From Oscillospiraceae bacterium (lineage in GTDB: Bacteria > Bacillota > Clostridia > Oscillospirales > CAG-272), in the NCBI GenBank assembly GCA_015064855.1, contig SVRK01000011.1:3975-51619 (forward strand): a DNA stretch of 47,645 nucleotides, in the 5' to 3' direction. The translations under genes and the position numbers were made by a program. The notes beneath the pieces were generated by a model. It saw only the letters and a program-made list of their open reading frames with translations, ran no database searches and was not told where the DNA came from. Of the stretch, positions 23,225 through 32,341 are shown in pieces (the stretch's first letter is position 1; each line of letters starts with the position of its first letter).

Positions 23225-26200
23225 ATGAACAGAAAAGTACTGACAAGAACAACGACTGTTTTGATTGCAGTAGTATTACTCTGCGCGACAATTTTCTCGC
23301 TCACGGTTCCGGTTTTCGGACAAGCGGATTCGGCTTTAGATGCGTCCTATATTAAAGATGTTTCGAATAGCGTTAAAATTGACCCGAGTCAATATTACGA
23401 TGGTGGCGTTGTTCAAAAACTACCTTCCACGGTAAAGGAGAATGATGAAATTTCAGTTATCATTACTCTTGACAAATCGCCATTGCTCGACGAATACAAC
23501 AAAAAGGACAGAGATGTAACGTTCTCTGAGTTCGTTTTGAGCGATGAGGCAAAGAAGCTTGAAAAGGAGATTTTATCTCAAAAGGATGACATAGTTGAGC
23601 TTCTTGAAAAAAATAATGTTGAATATGATGTAGGAGTTGATTACTCCGTCCTTCTCACAGGATTTGAAATCGTTATTCAAGCAAAGGAGTTTGAGCTTGT
23701 TTGCCAAAGCATCAACGGTAAAGCAAACGCTATCGTTAGTGAGGTTTATAACGTAAGCGAAACCAAACTCGTTGAAAATAGCGTTAATGTGTATGAAACC
23801 GGTATTTTTGATAGCTCCAGCTACAAGTACGACGGCACAGGCATGACTGTTGCGGTTCTTGATACGGGTCTTGACTACACACACTCTGCATTTTCTGTAA
23901 ACAACTTCACAGCAGACAGAGCAAAGCTTGGCTTAACTCGCGATATGGTTGCTTCATGCCTAGCGAGAACTAAGGCAGCAACTATGCTAAACGGCTTGTC
24001 TGTTGACGACGTTTATTTGAATGATAAGGTTCCTTTCTCATTCGACTATGCAGATAAGGATGCAGACGTATATTCCTTACATAATAATCACGGTACACAC
24101 GTATCGGGTGTTATAGTTGGTAAGGACGATACAATTACAGGTGTTGCTCCAAACGCACAGCTTGTTTCGATGAAAATATTCTCTGATATTCAGGATTCTG
24201 CAAAGGCATCTTGGATTCTTGATGCGCTTGAGGACTGCGTAGTGCTTAACGTTGACGTAATAAATATGTCACTCGGTACTGCGTGCGGATTTAGCCGTGA
24301 GAGCGACAAGGAGGCAATGACAGGCGTTTACGACAAGATTCGTGCACAAGGCATTAGCTTGGTTGTTGCCGCATCAAACAGCTTTACCTCATCCTATGGC
24401 TCTGAAAAGAATGGTAACCTAGGTCTTACATCAAACCCTGATACTGCAACAGTAGGCTCTCCGTCAACATATGAGGGCGCTATGTCTGTTGCATCTATCA
24501 ACGGTGTAAAAACACCTTATCTTCTTTATAATAATAGAATCGTTTATTTCGTTGAATCAACCAATAGCGCTGCAAAGGAAAGAAATTTCGTTAACGACCT
24601 TTTGGGAGAATCAACAGACGAGAAGGATTTTGAATATGTACTAGTTCCCGGTGCAGGTCGTAACGCGGACTATACCGGTATGGACGTTAAGGGTAAAATC
24701 GTTCTTGTTGAGCGTGGCTCTAATACATTCGAGGAAAAGGCTAACGTTGCTGCTAAAAAGGGTGCAGTTGGTATTATCATCTTCAACAACGTATCAGGTG
24801 ATATTAAAATGAACGTTGGTACGTCAAAGCTTGCTGTTTGCTCAATTTCACAAGAGGATGGAAAGCTTTTGGCAGAGGCTGGCTCCGGCACTATTACCAT
24901 TAGTCGTTTGCAATCCTCAGGTCCTTTTATGTCCGACTTCTCATCATGGGGACCATCTCCATCACTCGGCATTAAGCCTGAAATTACCGCACACGGCGGA
25001 AATATTCTTTCATCTATTACAGGCGGTGGCTATGACCGCTTGTCGGGTACGTCAATGGCATGTCCGAACCTTGCAGGCGTATCAATTCTTCTTCGTCAGT
25101 ACGTTACAGAAAATTACGATAAAATCATAGGCGACGGTGAAACCAACGAGCATAAGCGTGATGTAAGCATCAATGCAACCGTTAACCGTCTAATGATGTC
25201 AACTGCCGATATAATCTATAATAAAAATGGTATTCCTTATGCTGTAAGAAAGCAGGGTGCGGGACTTGCTAACCTAACAAATGCAACTCTTACAAGAGCA
25301 TATCTTCTTACATATGATAGAATTACCGGCAAGACAATGGACAAGACCAAGATAGAGCTTGGCGATGACCCAAATAAAACAGGTGTATATACACTCAATT
25401 TCTCAATTGTAAACTTCGGTAAGGTTTATTACTCGTACGATATCGTTCCTACTGTTCTTACAGAGGGCGTTAGTGACGTTAAGACACACCAAGGTGCAAC
25501 AACCGTTACAGAGGAGGGATACCTTCTTGAGGGCGTTGGTTTGGACATTAAGGTTAAAAATGGTACGTTGGTAGAAAACAACGTAACAGTTTTGCCTGGT
25601 CAGACCGCTGATGTAACAGTGACACTCACCTTGACAGACGAGCACAAAAAATACATCGATGATAACTTTAAAAATGGTATGTACGTTGAGGGCTTTATAT
25701 CTCTCAAGCCAACATGGGGAACAGATATTACCCTTGGCACTCCATTCCTTGCATTCTATGGTGACTGGACACAAGCGCCACTCTTCGACCTTGACTATTT
25801 TGAAACAAATGCAGATGAGCTAAACGACAATATCCCAACCCTTGATAAGACGTTGCCTGATGCATACGCAACACGTCCTATCGGTGGAATTGAGGAGGAC
25901 TACGTAAGCTATCTCGGTTCATATTACTTCCTCCAAAATCCAAACAACAAGGTTATCTCCGCAAGCCGTGATTATATTGCTATTTCAAATACCGAGGGTA
26001 CAATCCACTCTATAAGATTTATTTGGGCGGGTATGCTTCGTAATGCTAGCAAGATAGTTGTTACAATTACAGACGACCAAACGGGTGAGGTTGTATTTGA
26101 AACCGTTGAAAAGGACGTTCGTAAATCCTATGGTGACGGTGGCTCATACCTATATCCTGCAAATGTTGATGTTGAGTTTGATGCAAAGGAGCACAACCTA

Positions 26201-29200
26201 AAGAACAACACAAAGTATACAGTTAAGGTTCAAGGCTATCTTGATTACGATAATGACGGTCTTGAAACCAACCTTAATAACACATTTGAATTCCCATTAA
26301 CAACAGACTTTGAAGCACCTGCAATTACAGGCTGTGAATTTTACACTGAATATGATAAGGAGCTTGAAAGAAACAGACTCTTTGCAAGAATGCAGATTTT
26401 TGATAACCATTACTCAATGGCTGCACAAATCGGTTACGTTGACAAGGACTATAATTTTGTTGCATTCAGCTCATATATGACCCCAATTTACTCAACCTAT
26501 AATGGCAACTCGTATTTAGAGGTTGAGCTTACAGACCACATCTTTGACATTAAAAACAAGTCAATAAGCCTAAATTCAATAGTTGTTGCATGCTACGACT
26601 ACGCGCTTAATGATGCAACCTATGAAATCGGTCTTCCTGACGATTTCAAGGATATGTTCTTTGAAACAGACGAGGTAGTATTAAGCCCTAACGAGCTTTA
26701 CAACCTTGAGCCAAGCATTTATCCACAAACAGAGTGGTCCGATCTTCTTAAATTCCACTCGTCAAACGAAAACGTTGCAATAGTAGTTAATAATAAGGTT
26801 GTTGCACTTGATTCGGGTATAACAAGAATTTTTGCAACAAATCCGGTTGATTATACAACAACATCATTCCTAGTAAGAGTACTTGAGGAGGGCGATGAGG
26901 GCTATAAGAGGCTCGATAAGCCTGTTGCGGATATGTTCTCGCTTGTTGGCTATGAAACAAAAAAAGCATACTACATAGTTGACAGTAACGAAAGAGAGAT
27001 CGGTGTTACAGGTGATACTACAGTATTTTCAAGCAGTTATTATAGTTTAACTTTATATCCATCAGAATCGGTTAAGCTTAATTACAAGCTTGATGCCTAT
27101 TTCCCTGATATTACAACGGTAGTATTTGAATCAAGTGATGAAGAAATTGTCACAATTTCAGAGGACGGCACAATAGTTGCCGTTGACGAGGGATATTCCT
27201 CTGTTACTGTTAGAGTATTGATGGATGGAAAGAGCACGTATTACTCACAAACGGTTAATATAGAGGTTAAAAACCCATTCATAACAACCGCGCCAACCCT
27301 TAAAAACTATTATGGTAACGGTGGTGTAGTTGAAATTCCAGAGTCACTCTTGCTCACAGAAATCGGTCAGTTCGCATTCTCGAACTACGATTATGTTCCA
27401 AAAGAGGAATGGGAGCTTGATCCTGAAGACCCATCTACCTCAAAGATCTGGTACATTGGTGAAGACACCATCACAAAGGTAATTATTCCTGAGGGCGTTA
27501 AGAAAATCAATCCATATGCATTTGCAAACCTAACAGCACTTGAGGAGGTTGTTCTTCCATCAACAATGGAGGCAATCGAATACGGTGCGTTCCTTGGCTG
27601 TGTAAACCTCAAAAAGGTAGAGGGACTGGAATACGTTCAGCTTATCAACAAGGATGCATTTGCATACTGTAACCTTGAGGGCGTTATTTCACTTGATAAC
27701 GCATGCGCTATCGGTGATTACGCATTTGCAGAAAACGGCACAAGGGAAGACTCAAATGGCGATGGTAAGATTGATATGTACGACAGAATCGTTGCATACA
27801 ACCTAATCGGAGCAGTTCTTCCTGAAAAGCTTCAATCAATCGGCGCATACGCTTTCTATCATAACGAAAGCTTAACAGACGTAACAGTTAACGCAGAGAA
27901 GGTAAAATACGGACCCTACGTATTTGCAAACTGCTCATCGCTAGAGACAATTTCAATCAATGCAAACGTTATTCCGGAGGGCGCATTCCTTGGCTGTACT
28001 AAACTAACAACAGTTAATATTGGTAAGGACGTTTCAACAATCGGCGAATTTGCATTTACAAGAACAAGAATCAGCGAGTTTACATTTGACGAGGGCAATA
28101 ATGCATTTATCCTTTCAGAAAACGGCGATTATGTTGTATCAAAGGACGGTACAACCTTGCTCTTCGTTTCACCTATGGTAAGGGGAGAATTTGCATTAAA
28201 TGACCCGAAAATCACAAGAATCGGCAAGGGCGCATTTGCCTATAACGACGGTCTTACCGCTATAAATATGCCATACGTTACCGCGGTTGAAAGCAATGCA
28301 TTTGCATACTGCAGAAATCTTGAAAGCATAGCACTTGGTGAGCTTACCGAAATCGGTGAATATGCATACTTCTCAACAAAAATAACTCAACTTCCTACAT
28401 TTAATAATATAAAGAAAATCGGTGCTTACGCATTTGCTTACACCAAGGTTGAAAGTGTAAATATTCCAGCGAATATGATTGTTGGTGAGGGCGCATTCTC
28501 TGAGTGTAAGGAAATCAAATCCGTAGTAATCGGTGATAATGCGGTGCTCGGGCTCGGCTCATTTATGCTCGCAAGAGACAATAACTATAACGGCTCTGAA
28601 TTGAAGAGAGATCCGGAGTACTCACAGAAGGTTTATTACTATGAGCTTACATCAAAGCTTACAAGCTTGACAATCGGCAAAAACGTTACAATCGGCGATA
28701 GCGCATTTATGGGCGCATCAAAGCTTGTATCCGTAACTCTTGGCGACGGTGCAAAGCTTGGTGCTCAAGCATTCTATAACACACCATGCTTAACAACCAT
28801 TGATTTGTCCAAGGTTGTTTCGATAGGCGCAAGAGCCTTTAGCGGAGATATTCTTTATACATACTCCGACCAAGGTGGACAATCAGTAGCTCTCGATGAT
28901 AACGGATATTATATTTATCACTACTATTCAGCACCTCTTGTAGAGATTAACCTAGCAAGTCTTACAGAGATCGGTAATGATGCCTTTGCAAGCTGTAAAT
29001 ACTTAACAAGCGTTAAGCTCGGCAAGAAGCTTGAAAAAATTGCACCAAACGCATTTATGGACTGCACGAAGCTTACAAGCATCAACCTTGAAAATGTTAA
29101 GGAAATCGGTATGCAGGCGTTTGCAGAAACTCCACTTACATCTATCAATCTTTCATCTTGTGAGGTTGTAGGCAACTATGCGTTTGTAAACTGTAAGAGC

Positions 29201-30709
29201 TTAACTAACGTAGTTCTTAATGTAAACGGAACAACGATAAATGAGGGTGCATTTGCTTATGCAGAGTCATTAACAGCTGTTGAAAACCTAAACAAGGTAA
29301 AAACTATTGAGGCATATGCATTTGCATATTCAGCGATTACAAAAGCAGACCTTTCATCCTGTGCTTCAATCGGTGACCAAGCGTTTATGAAGGAAACACT
29401 TACAGAATTTGAGGTTATTCTTGGCGCAAGCCTTGAAAAGCTTGGAGATAACCCATTTGCACTTTGCAAGCTGGCTCCATTCAGCCAAAAGGTAGAGAAG
29501 GAGTTTAACGGCAAGGTTTATGTGGATTACAATTACACCTTTGATATTAGCGAAAGCGTAAAGGTGATTGACGGCTCACTTTACTGTGTTGTTCCGTATG
29601 GACTTGAGCTTATTACGTTTGCAGGCACAGAAACTCAAAGCGTTGTAATAGCTGAAGATACAGTAAGAATTTCCGCAATGGCATTTGCGGGTAGCGACGT
29701 TGTTCGTGTTACCTTATCCGAGGTTCTAAATTCAATAGGACATAAGGCGTTCTACGGATGCGACAAGCTCGTAACAGTAATCTTTAGAAGCTATGAAGCA
29801 CCGGCACTTGAGGAGGAATTCGACAGTGCGTATTACGAAACCTTTGAAAATCTTCCTGCAACGGGCGAATATGAATTTACCGATTATGAGGGCAATAAGA
29901 TCGTATACGCAGGACTTGAAATAGTTCCTTACTATATGTGGAACATTTCCGACGGAAAATATTCGAACGTATATTATGGCGCTAACTTCGTGAACCAAAT
30001 CGGTCACGGCAACCCAAGCCTCGTTATGGTAAGACCTACAAACGGCTTATATTACGAAACGTTTATTTACTCACAATACTTTAAAACCGTGGTTGACGGT
30101 ATTGTTGCAAAGCAAGACGCAACACTTCTTGCAATAGAAACTATTAATAAGCTCCCAACTCAAATAACTCTCGAGGATGAGGACGCTGTTATAAGAGCAA
30201 GAGAGCTTTACGATTTAGCGGCAGCAGTAGACAACCAAAAGCCACTTATCACAAATTATTCAACACTTGTTTCTGCTGAAAGCACTATTTTGGCATTAAA
30301 GAGCTTGGAGGATGACGATACAAGCACACCGGATTCCGAACAGCCTGACACAGAAGCTGATACCGACATCGAAAACGAAGAGAAAAACGAGAACAACGGT
30401 TTAGTAGTTGCAATCGTAGTAGTCTCATCTATTGGTGGAGTATTGCTAATTCTTTTGTGCATAGCGGTTCTATTACTTGTTATTTCTGCCAAGACACGAA
30501 TGACAATTCCAATGCTAATTGCAAACACAATGCTAAAGAGAATGCAAAAAAGACTTTTAAAAAGCTTTGAAAAGCAAGCAAAGAAGCTTGAAAAGGAGCA
30601 ATTAAAGGAGCTCAAAAAAGCTGAAAAGGCGGAGAAAAAAGCAAATAAAAAGTCAAAAAAGACTTCAAAGAAAGACGTAGTAATTGAAGCTGAAGAAACC
30701 AAAGAATAA
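23225..30709 (+). CDS. Giant membrane-anchored subtilase (S8) with BspA-type leucine-rich repeats
   Basis: A 2494-residue secreted serine protease. Signal peptide about 1-33. The S8 domain has Asp213 (VLDTGLD), His289 (NHGTHVSG), oxyanion Asn385 (VAASNS) and nucleophile Ser610 (SGTSMACP). A protease-associated insert lies at about 480-545 (GKIVLVERGSNTFEEKA). Beta domains of lactocepin/C5a-peptidase type follow (about 700-1100), then two Ig-like domains (about 1170-1345). Residues about 1365-2180 are many LRR_5 repeats of pattern IGxxAFxxCxxL. A dockerin-like calcium loop, DSNGDGKID, sits near 1513. The chain ends in one membrane helix (about 2391-2420) and a Lys/Glu-rich cytoplasmic tail; there is no LPXTG. 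It should cut proteins at the cell surface and feed the peptide transporter encoded downstream. Confidence 0.92.
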   Translation: MNRKVLTRTTTVLIAVVLLCATIFSLTVPVFGQADSALDASYIKDVSNSVKIDPSQYYDGGVVQKLPSTVKENDEISVIITLDKSPLLDEYNKKDRDVTFSEFVLSDEAKKLEKEILSQKDDIVELLEKNNVEYDVGVDYSVLLTGFEIVIQAKEFELVCQSINGKANAIVSEVYNVSETKLVENSVNVYETGIFDSSSYKYDGTGMTVAVLDTGLDYTHSAFSVNNFTADRAKLGLTRDMVASCLARTKAATMLNGLSVDDVYLNDKVPFSFDYADKDADVYSLHNNHGTHVSGVIVGKDDTITGVAPNAQLVSMKIFSDIQDSAKASWILDALEDCVVLNVDVINMSLGTACGFSRESDKEAMTGVYDKIRAQGISLVVAASNSFTSSYGSEKNGNLGLTSNPDTATVGSPSTYEGAMSVASINGVKTPYLLYNNRIVYFVESTNSAAKERNFVNDLLGESTDEKDFEYVLVPGAGRNADYTGMDVKGKIVLVERGSNTFEEKANVAAKKGAVGIIIFNNVSGDIKMNVGTSKLAVCSISQEDGKLLAEAGSGTITISRLQSSGPFMSDFSSWGPSPSLGIKPEITAHGGNILSSITGGGYDRLSGTSMACPNLAGVSILLRQYVTENYDKIIGDGETNEHKRDVSINATVNRLMMSTADIIYNKNGIPYAVRKQGAGLANLTNATLTRAYLLTYDRITGKTMDKTKIELGDDPNKTGVYTLNFSIVNFGKVYYSYDIVPTVLTEGVSDVKTHQGATTVTEEGYLLEGVGLDIKVKNGTLVENNVTVLPGQTADVTVTLTLTDEHKKYIDDNFKNGMYVEGFISLKPTWGTDITLGTPFLAFYGDWTQAPLFDLDYFETNADELNDNIPTLDKTLPDAYATRPIGGIEEDYVSYLGSYYFLQNPNNKVISASRDYIAISNTEGTIHSIRFIWAGMLRNASKIVVTITDDQTGEVVFETVEKDVRKSYGDGGSYLYPANVDVEFDAKEHNLKNNTKYTVKVQGYLDYDNDGLETNLNNTFEFPLTTDFEAPAITGCEFYTEYDKELERNRLFARMQIFDNHYSMAAQIGYVDKDYNFVAFSSYMTPIYSTYNGNSYLEVELTDHIFDIKNKSISLNSIVVACYDYALNDATYEIGLPDDFKDMFFETDEVVLSPNELYNLEPSIYPQTEWSDLLKFHSSNENVAIVVNNKVVALDSGITRIFATNPVDYTTTSFLVRVLEEGDEGYKRLDKPVADMFSLVGYETKKAYYIVDSNEREIGVTGDTTVFSSSYYSLTLYPSESVKLNYKLDAYFPDITTVVFESSDEEIVTISEDGTIVAVDEGYSSVTVRVLMDGKSTYYSQTVNIEVKNPFITTAPTLKNYYGNGGVVEIPESLLLTEIGQFAFSNYDYVPKEEWELDPEDPSTSKIWYIGEDTITKVIIPEGVKKINPYAFANLTALEEVVLPSTMEAIEYGAFLGCVNLKKVEGLEYVQLINKDAFAYCNLEGVISLDNACAIGDYAFAENGTREDSNGDGKIDMYDRIVAYNLIGAVLPEKLQSIGAYAFYHNESLTDVTVNAEKVKYGPYVFANCSSLETISINANVIPEGAFLGCTKLTTVNIGKDVSTIGEFAFTRTRISEFTFDEGNNAFILSENGDYVVSKDGTTLLFVSPMVRGEFALNDPKITRIGKGAFAYNDGLTAINMPYVTAVESNAFAYCRNLESIALGELTEIGEYAYFSTKITQLPTFNNIKKIGAYAFAYTKVESVNIPANMIVGEGAFSECKEIKSVVIGDNAVLGLGSFMLARDNNYNGSELKRDPEYSQKVYYYELTSKLTSLTIGKNVTIGDSAFMGASKLVSVTLGDGAKLGAQAFYNTPCLTTIDLSKVVSIGARAFSGDILYTYSDQGGQSVALDDNGYYIYHYYSAPLVEINLASLTEIGNDAFASCKYLTSVKLGKKLEKIAPNAFMDCTKLTSINLENVKEIGMQAFAETPLTSINLSSCEVVGNYAFVNCKSLTNVVLNVNGTTINEGAFAYAESLTAVENLNKVKTIEAYAFAYSAITKADLSSCASIGDQAFMKETLTEFEVILGASLEKLGDNPFALCKLAPFSQKVEKEFNGKVYVDYNYTFDISESVKVIDGSLYCVVPYGLELITFAGTETQSVVIAEDTVRISAMAFAGSDVVRVTLSEVLNSIGHKAFYGCDKLVTVIFRSYEAPALEEEFDSAYYETFENLPATGEYEFTDYEGNKIVYAGLEIVPYYMWNISDGKYSNVYYGANFVNQIGHGNPSLVMVRPTNGLYYETFIYSQYFKTVVDGIVAKQDATLLAIETINKLPTQITLEDEDAVIRARELYDLAAAVDNQKPLITNYSTLVSAESTILALKSLEDDDTSTPDSEQPDTEADTDIENEEKNENNGLVVAIVVVSSIGGVLLILLCIAVLLLVISAKTRMTIPMLIANTMLKRMQKRLLKSFEKQAKKLEKEQLKELKKAEKAEKKANKKSKKTSKKDVVIEAEETKE

Positions 30710-30724
30710 AAAAGATAAGTAAAA

Positions 30725-30769
30725 GCCGAATATACGCTCCTTGCCAAATGGCAAAGAGCGTCAGTCGGC
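30725..30769 (+). other. Two-tier hairpin between subtilase and lipoprotein genes
   Basis: Inner stem ACGCTC-c-TTGCCA paired with TGGCAA-a-GAGCGT around AA (30734-30761), clasped by outer arms GCCGA/TCGGC (30725-30729, 30765-30769). No U-run follows, so it is not a standard terminator. It ends shortly before the next ribosome site and could be an RNase site or mRNA stabiliser. Confidence 0.6.
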
Positions 30770-30786
30770 AAGAAAAGGAACAAAAA

Positions 30787-32298
30787 ATGAATAAGAAAAT
30801 TAAATTATTGATTATTGTTAGTGCAATTTTCATTATGTGCTTATTCGTAGCCTCCTGTTCTAACCAAAGCGTGTATGATAAATACAATGAAGATGGCTAT
30901 AAGGTAACAATCAGATACGATGCAAACGGTGGTTTCTTCGGAAACGCAGGACAGCTTTTTGTAAACGATACCTATAACCTAGGCAAGGTTAGAATTAACG
31001 AAGACGGAATGAAGGAAATACTTTTAGTGGATCTTAATAACCCAAGCAGAGGCAAGGCAAATATGTATCCACTTGATGCTGCATCAAACAGCGGATATTT
31101 CCACGCAGGCTGGTATACAGAAAAAACATTAGTAACAGATGAAAAAGGCGAAGCAGTAAAGGACGATTTAGGAAACGACGTGTACAGCTATTCCGGAAGA
31201 ATCGAATTTCCACACGTTTTAGCACTCGACCCTACAGTAAAATATTCAGCAGACGAGCCTGCCTTGACAGTATATGCTGCATGGGTAAGATGCCCACAAA
31301 TTGAAGTATATGAAAGACTAAACGGCAAGGATGTTTTACTTGGCACATATGAGGTGACAAAGCCTTTATCAAAGAACGGCAAGGATATTGTTCTTCCTTT
31401 CATTGATGAGTCAGGCTATATGGACTTTGGTACTTTATCTTCTGTTTATGAATGGGAAGAAAGAGTAGAGGAAGTACACAAGGTTCAAACCTCTGACGGA
31501 AAAACGTTAGATTTAGACATAACAAAATATTTTGACGCCTTTTGCATAGTAGATGAAGACGGAAACAAGGAAAAAATAACAGGCACTTATACGCTACCTT
31601 TTGATTTAAGTCCTGAAAACCCATCAACCGAGAACACATTGAAGCTTTATACAAGCTACGAGGAGAAAATCGGTAAATGGCATAAGATTTATACGGCATC
31701 GCAGCTTGAGGAATTAGCAAGTGAGGATGGCAATTATGAAATTATGGCAGACCTTGAGTTTACCGATAGAGTTACTTGGCCAAACGAATTTAAAAATAAT
31801 ACCTTTACCGGTGTAATTAAGGGTAACGGTCATACAATAAGCAACGTAAATATTAAATCCGGTAGCGGACAATATTTCGCAATGTTTAAAGCGATTTCAA
31901 GTGATGCACTTATCGAAAACGTAACGTTCGATAACGTAAATGCAACAGTTGAAAAGACATACCGCTTCCCAGGTGGAAGATATGCACTGTTTGCCGCTAT
32001 TATAGAAACGGATGAAAATGGTGAAAGAAAGCCGTTTGAAAACGTTAATATTACAAATTCTTCATTCAACGTGTACGCATCCGCTGACGCAATAGTAACA
32101 ACCGACTATGAGGTTGCACTTCTTTGTGCAGAGGGATATAGCGAGTCACTTGGAATTGACATAAGTGGTATTTCATATTCAGTTATCGAAGAGGAATATG
32201 ATATAAACATTTTGACAATCAATTTAGGCGCTGACGGAAATGAGCTTGAGCTTGTGTTTGAACAAAAGCCACAAGAGCCTGAAATTGAGGAAGAATAA
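30787..32298 (+). CDS. Lipoprotein with InlB-like and GLUG-like repeats
   Basis: A 503-residue lipoprotein. The signal peptide ends in the lipobox FVASC near residue 23. Residues about 40-130 resemble an InlB B-repeat (VTIRYDANGGFFG, then FHAGWYTEKT). A second such unit covers about 130-270. The C-terminal part (about 310-400) has IKGNGHTISNVNI and NVTFDNVNA, typical of GLUG-type right-handed beta-helix repeats found in surface adhesins. The ATG at 30787 is chosen over 30748 because it follows AAGGAAC and starts directly with the signal peptide. It sits between the giant subtilase and oppA on the same strand, so it may bind substrate for the protease or help peptide capture. Function unproven. 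Confidence 0.75.
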   Translation: MNKKIKLLIIVSAIFIMCLFVASCSNQSVYDKYNEDGYKVTIRYDANGGFFGNAGQLFVNDTYNLGKVRINEDGMKEILLVDLNNPSRGKANMYPLDAASNSGYFHAGWYTEKTLVTDEKGEAVKDDLGNDVYSYSGRIEFPHVLALDPTVKYSADEPALTVYAAWVRCPQIEVYERLNGKDVLLGTYEVTKPLSKNGKDIVLPFIDESGYMDFGTLSSVYEWEERVEEVHKVQTSDGKTLDLDITKYFDAFCIVDEDGNKEKITGTYTLPFDLSPENPSTENTLKLYTSYEEKIGKWHKIYTASQLEELASEDGNYEIMADLEFTDRVTWPNEFKNNTFTGVIKGNGHTISNVNIKSGSGQYFAMFKAISSDALIENVTFDNVNATVEKTYRFPGGRYALFAAIIETDENGERKPFENVNITNSSFNVYASADAIVTTDYEVALLCAEGYSESLGIDISGISYSVIEEEYDINILTINLGADGNELELVFEQKPQEPEIEEE

Positions 32299-32341
32299 TT
32301 TGCTTATTAAATTTTTTACATAAACAAAAGGAGTAAACAAA

